Of a stretch of 64,000 nucleotides of DNA, positions 60,821 to 64,000 are shown one piece after another. The notes under the pieces were generated by a model that did no database searches, had not been told where the DNA came from, and worked only from the letters and a program-made list of their open reading frames with translations. Numbering within the stretch: position 1 is the first letter of the stretch; every line of letters begins with the position of its first letter. Location: assembly GCF_001687545.1 (NCBI RefSeq), contig NZ_CP016545.1, positions 682,001 through 746,000 of the forward strand, given 5' to 3'. The translations under genes were made by a program, and so were the position numbers. This DNA is from Paraurantiacibacter namhicola (GTDB taxonomy: Bacteria > Pseudomonadota > Alphaproteobacteria > Sphingomonadales > Sphingomonadaceae).

Positions 60821-61561
60821 AGCAATGCGATTCTCGACCCGCCCGATGCGGACCCCAATGGACCCGATGCGGCCGCTGCGCCGCTGGCAGGCCTCGCCCT
60901 GCCTCCCGGGCTGGCGGAGGCCTTTGCCGATTTCCGCGATCTGGGCGTGGCCGGTTTCGCCCTCGCGCAGGTGCCGCGCGGCGGGCGTATTCTCTGGGTG
61001 CAGGAACGCATGGCGCAGCTGGAAACGGGCCGTCCCTTCGGCCTTGGCTGCCAACGCTATGGCCACGACCCGGCGCAGCTGGCGCTGGTATGTTCGCGCA
61101 ATACCGCGCAATTGCTCTGGACGATGGAGGAAGGCCTGAGATGTGCTTCGCTTTCCGCCATTATCGGGGAAGTGTGGGGCAATCCGCGCGCGCTGGATTT
61201 TACCGCGACCAAGCGGCTGGCCATGCGCGCCCGGCGGCAGGGTGTGCAGGTCTTCCTGCTGCGCTTCAACGCCTCGCCGGATCTGTCGGCGGCGCGGCAG
61301 CGCTGGACGGTGCGCTCCGCCCCCTCCGCGCCCAACCCCTACGATCCTTCCGCGCCGGGCGAACCGTGCTGGCAGGTGGAACTGTTCCGCGGGCGCGACA
61401 TGCGGCCCGGCCTGTGGGATGCCAGCTATGACCGGGCGGCGCATCGTCTCGATCTGGTTCCCGCATTTCGCGATCCAGCGCTGGCACAGCAGGCGAGGAT
61501 TCCGCAGCGAGGGGCAGGTCCTTCCTGGTTCGGCGCCCGCCGCGCCGCCAACGAAGGATGA
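60803..61561 (+). CDS. imuA: SOS mutagenesis protein ImuA
   Basis: 252 aa RecA-like-fold protein, part of the damage-induced translesion complex with ImuB and DnaE2. 'LWVQERMAQLETGRPFGLG', 'RNTAQLLWTMEEGLRCASL' and 'TKRLAMRARRQGVQVFLLRF' are family blocks. The ATG at 60803 is the only nearby ATG and is given as the conventional start, but it lies within the -10 box. A GTG at 60815 ('VNSNAILD') is a better start for a nearly leaderless mRNA. The last 44 codons overlap imuB in another frame. Confidence 0.88.
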   Translation: MEHIVNSNAILDPPDADPNGPDAAAAPLAGLALPPGLAEAFADFRDLGVAGFALAQVPRGGRILWVQERMAQLETGRPFGLGCQRYGHDPAQLALVCSRNTAQLLWTMEEGLRCASLSAIIGEVWGNPRALDFTATKRLAMRARRQGVQVFLLRFNASPDLSAARQRWTVRSAPSAPNPYDPSAPGEPCWQVELFRGRDMRPGLWDASYDRAAHRLDLVPAFRDPALAQQARIPQRGAGPSWFGARRAANEG

Positions 61562-63059
61562 TACGCCCGAGCTGCCACTGGTGCTGGCGCGCGAAGGCAC
61601 GCACGGCCCCGTCGTCCATGCGGTGAACCGCGCCGCCGCGCTGCAGGATATCGGCGTGGGCGCGCGCGTCACGGACATGCGATCGCTGCTGCCCAGCCTG
61701 CAGGTAGAGGATGCCGAGGAACAGGCCGACGTGGCCGACCTGGCGCGGCTTTGCGCCTGGGTGCGCCGCTGGTGCCCGTGGAGCCAGGTGGACGGGGCGG
61801 ACGGGGCGGATGGCCTGCTGCTGGACAGCACCGGCTCCGATCACCTGCACGGCGGGGAGGCGGCGATGGCGCGCGACATGCGCCGGGCGCTGGGCGCTGC
61901 GGGCCTGACCGCGCGGGTCGCCATTGCCCCCACCATCGGCGCAGCATGGGCGCTGGCCCGCTATGGCGGCAAGCAGCCTGCCCCCTGCCCGGAGGATGCG
62001 ATTGCGCGGCAGCTCGCCCCGCTGCCGGTCCACGCGCTGCGGCTGGACGGCCCCACCGTGCTGCTGCTGCGCCGCCTTGGCATCAAGACCGTGGGCGCGC
62101 TGGCCGATGTGCCGCGCGATGCGCTGGTGCGCCGTTTCCGCCGGGTGGAGAAGCTGGCGTCCAACCCCGTGCTGCGGCTGGACCAGGCAACGGGCCGCCA
62201 GCGCGAGCTGCTCGTCTCCCACGCCCTGCGCCCGCCGATGCGCGCGGCGCGGCGCATGGCGGAACCCTTAGGTGACCTCGCCGGACTGGAACAGGTGCTC
62301 GGCGACCTGTGCGGCGATCTGTGCGCCATGCTGGAAAAGGCCGGCAGCGGCGCGCGCGCCGTGGTTTTCACCGCATACCGCGTGGACGGGGAGACGCACG
62401 GCGTGGAGGCCCGCACCAGCCGCGCCACGCGCGATGCGGCGCATCTCGCCGCGCTGTTCGATGGCAAGCTGGACGCCATCGACCCCGGCTTCGGGATAGA
62501 GGCCGCCACGCTGGAGGCAGTGGACGGCGAAGGCCTGGGCGCGCGCCAGGCCGGGCTGGTGCAGGACGAGGCTGGCCAAGGCGGCGAGGACGGCGAGGAC
62601 GACATGGCCTTTGCCCGCATGATCGACCGGCTGGTGGCGCGGCTGGGCGAATGGTCCGTCCTGCGCCCGGTGCGCAAGGGCAGCCACTGGCCAGAACGCG
62701 GCGAGGTGCTGGTGCCGGTGTCCGGTGCGCAGGAGACTGTACCCCATCCCGCCACCCCCAATTCCCCTCGCCCGCTGCGCCTGTTGCCCAATCCGGAGGA
62801 GACGCAGGTAATGCACGCCGTGCCCGATGGCCCGCCCGCGCGCTTTCGCTGGCGGCACCGGATGCACAACATCACGCGCAGTTCCGGTCCGGAACGCATC
62901 GCGCCCGAATGGTGGCGCGAGCGGGCGGGCGCGCGGCTGCGCGATTACTACCATGTCGAGGATACGGAGGGCCGCCGCTACTGGTTGTACCGCGAAGGCG
63001 TGGCGGGTGACGGGCGCGGCGATGTGACGCGCTGGTTCGTCCACGGGCTGGACGCCTGA
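61428..63059 (+). CDS. imuB: ImuB, Y-family polymerase-like mutasome protein
   Basis: 543 aa. It starts at ATG 61428 ('MTGRRIVSIWFPHFAIQRW'), the standard ImuB N-terminus; ATG 61419 is the alternative. The polymerase-fold palm lacks the catalytic acidic residues, as in all ImuB, and 'LLLDSTGSDHLHGGEAAMAR' replaces the active site. The thumb/finger helix-hairpin-helix 'LGIKTVGALADVPRDALVRR' is present, and the C-terminal domain ends 'DYYHVEDTEGRRYWLYREG'. It acts as the hub binding the sliding clamp, ImuA and DnaE2. It overlaps imuA by 134 nt. Confidence 0.92.
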   Translation: MTGRRIVSIWFPHFAIQRWHSRRGFRSEGQVLPGSAPAAPPTKDDTPELPLVLAREGTHGPVVHAVNRAAALQDIGVGARVTDMRSLLPSLQVEDAEEQADVADLARLCAWVRRWCPWSQVDGADGADGLLLDSTGSDHLHGGEAAMARDMRRALGAAGLTARVAIAPTIGAAWALARYGGKQPAPCPEDAIARQLAPLPVHALRLDGPTVLLLRRLGIKTVGALADVPRDALVRRFRRVEKLASNPVLRLDQATGRQRELLVSHALRPPMRAARRMAEPLGDLAGLEQVLGDLCGDLCAMLEKAGSGARAVVFTAYRVDGETHGVEARTSRATRDAAHLAALFDGKLDAIDPGFGIEAATLEAVDGEGLGARQAGLVQDEAGQGGEDGEDDMAFARMIDRLVARLGEWSVLRPVRKGSHWPERGEVLVPVSGAQETVPHPATPNSPRPLRLLPNPEETQVMHAVPDGPPARFRWRHRMHNITRSSGPERIAPEWWRERAGARLRDYYHVEDTEGRRYWLYREGVAGDGRGDVTRWFVHGLDA

Positions 63060-63066
63060 GCCCGCC

Positions 63067-64000
63067 ATGCCCGACGCCCCGCTCACCCCGGCCAAGCGGA
63101 CCATCGCCCCCGATGCCCGCCGCCATCGCCATCCCCCTTCGGCCTATGTCGAGCTGGGTCTGGCGAGCTGTTTCTCCTTCCTGCGCGGCGTGTCGGACGC
63201 GGTGGATTATGCCGAGGCGGCGTACCTGATGGGGTATGATGCGCTGGGCGTTGCGGACCGCAATTCCATGGCTGGCCTGGTCCGTCACTGGAGCGAGATG
63301 CGCAATGTGGCGCAGCGCCCGCTGGCAGGCTGCCGGCTGGTGACGGCGGCGGACGAGGAGGAGCCGGAACGCGAGTTCCTGGCCTATCCCAGGACGCGCG
63401 ATGGCTATGGCCGCCTTACCGAAATGCTGTCTGCCTCCAAGATGCATGACCGCGACGGGGTGTGGCAGGACAAGGGCGCCTGTGACCTGACGCTGGACAT
63501 GGTGGCGCAGGCTGTCGGGCAGCCGGAGCACGAGGTCGTGCTGATCGCCATCCCCCCACCGGACCTCGATAGCTTTGCAGGGGACCTTGCCGCGCTGGTG
63601 GAGCGGCTTCCCGCCATCAGCCATATCGCCGCCAGCTGGCTGTATCGCGGGGACGACCGGGCGCGGATCAACCGGTTGGACCGGCTGGCGCGCGGCCACG
63701 GCCTGCAGATCGTGACAACCAATGACGTGCTGTATCACGATCCGTCCTGCCGCCCGCTGGCGGACGTGATGGCCTGCATTCGTGAGAAATGCCTGCTGAA
63801 GGATGCCGGCACGCTGCTGGAGGCGAATGGCGAGCGGCACCTGAAGAGCCCGCAGGAAATGCAGCGCCTGTTCAGCGCATGGCCGCATGCCATCGCCCAG
63901 ACGCGCGCCATTGCCGATGCCATCCACTTCGACCTTGGCCAGCTGCGCTACGAATATCCCGAAGCCGACCTGCCCGAAGGCGCATCGCCGGACGATCACC
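63067..64000 (+). CDS. dnaE2: Error-prone DNA polymerase III alpha-like subunit (partial)
   Basis: 311 codons visible; continues past the window. The N-terminal PHP domain opens 'YVELGLASCFSFLRGVSDAV', with the first metal-binding HxH pair missing as is normal for DnaE2, and continues with 'GYDALGVADRNSMAGLVRHW' and 'LQIVTTNDVLYHDPSCRPLA'. It is the translesion polymerase of the ImuA-ImuB-DnaE2 mutasome. It starts 7 nt after imuB and should be expressed from the same SOS promoter. Confidence 0.94.
   Translation, partial: MPDAPLTPAKRTIAPDARRHRHPPSAYVELGLASCFSFLRGVSDAVDYAEAAYLMGYDALGVADRNSMAGLVRHWSEMRNVAQRPLAGCRLVTAADEEEPEREFLAYPRTRDGYGRLTEMLSASKMHDRDGVWQDKGACDLTLDMVAQAVGQPEHEVVLIAIPPPDLDSFAGDLAALVERLPAISHIAASWLYRGDDRARINRLDRLARGHGLQIVTTNDVLYHDPSCRPLADVMACIREKCLLKDAGTLLEANGERHLKSPQEMQRLFSAWPHAIAQTRAIADAIHFDLGQLRYEYPEADLPEGASPDDH

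Noticed and set aside
61143-61427. Longer imuB start inside imuA
   Set aside because: The extra residues have no similarity to ImuB; the family N-terminus 'RRIVSIWFP' begins just after 61428.

Overview
The window is a GC-rich (roughly 65%) chromosomal segment of an alphaproteobacterium. The gene content points to a sphingomonad, most likely an Erythrobacteraceae-type organism: class Ia ribonucleotide reductase split over two loci, an ImuA-ImuB-DnaE2 mutasome under a GAAC-N7-GAAC LexA box, a type A PutA, TonB-dependent uptake, and small intergenic palindromes typical of that group. The organism assignment is an inference from gene content; no rRNA gene is present.

Region 1-10.7 kb: a truncated secreted S41 peptidase with a membrane-anchored AraC-type regulator beside it, several small conserved proteins (DUF924, zf-CHCC, DUF4402), an orphan ABC ATPase, nadB, a GlsB/YeaQ protein and a secreted class C serine hydrolase. 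Region 10.7-21 kb: nrdA behind a long, apparently structured leader and a NrdR-like box, small lipoproteins and membrane proteins, a secreted TPR-CHAT protein, and nrdB with its own NrdR box. Region 20.8-22.5 kb: a low-GC cassette with a DUF4258-type toxin candidate and an MqsA/YgiT-like antitoxin candidate, bracketed by two copies of the same 15-bp palindrome, then an orphan 68-aa Cys/His protein and a hairpin-rich repeat cluster leading into a DUF559 nuclease.

Region 23-34.7 kb: a cysteine-rich Sel1/Hcp-like exported protein with a 12-bp tandem repeat upstream, two SNase-like nucleases, a Tat-type exported papain-like cysteine protease, PPK2, then a forward run argB-lipoprotein-yggT-folD-lipoprotein-marC, a Lon-N protein, a thioredoxin-TPR protein and tRNA-Gly(GCC). 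Region 34.7-46.9 kb: a Zur-box-controlled TonB receptor resembling ZnuD, a saccharopine-dehydrogenase-like reductase, dcd, putA, an orphan Nmad3 protein, a response regulator-kinase-lipoprotein operon, and gor.

Region 47-55.7 kb is a propionyl-CoA to succinyl-CoA block (pccB, mce, crotonase, scpA, esterase, pccA). It carries three families of palindromic repeat, one inserted in frame inside scpA. Region 55.7-60.7 kb is a TetR-controlled MacAB/TolC-type efflux operon with overlapping genes. Region 60.8-64 kb is the SOS mutasome, with dnaE2 running off the window.

No insertion sequence, CRISPR array, rRNA gene or phage module was seen. The best candidates for undescribed biology are the palindrome-bracketed toxin-antitoxin-like cassette, the nrdA leader RNA, and the in-frame repeat within methylmalonyl-CoA mutase.
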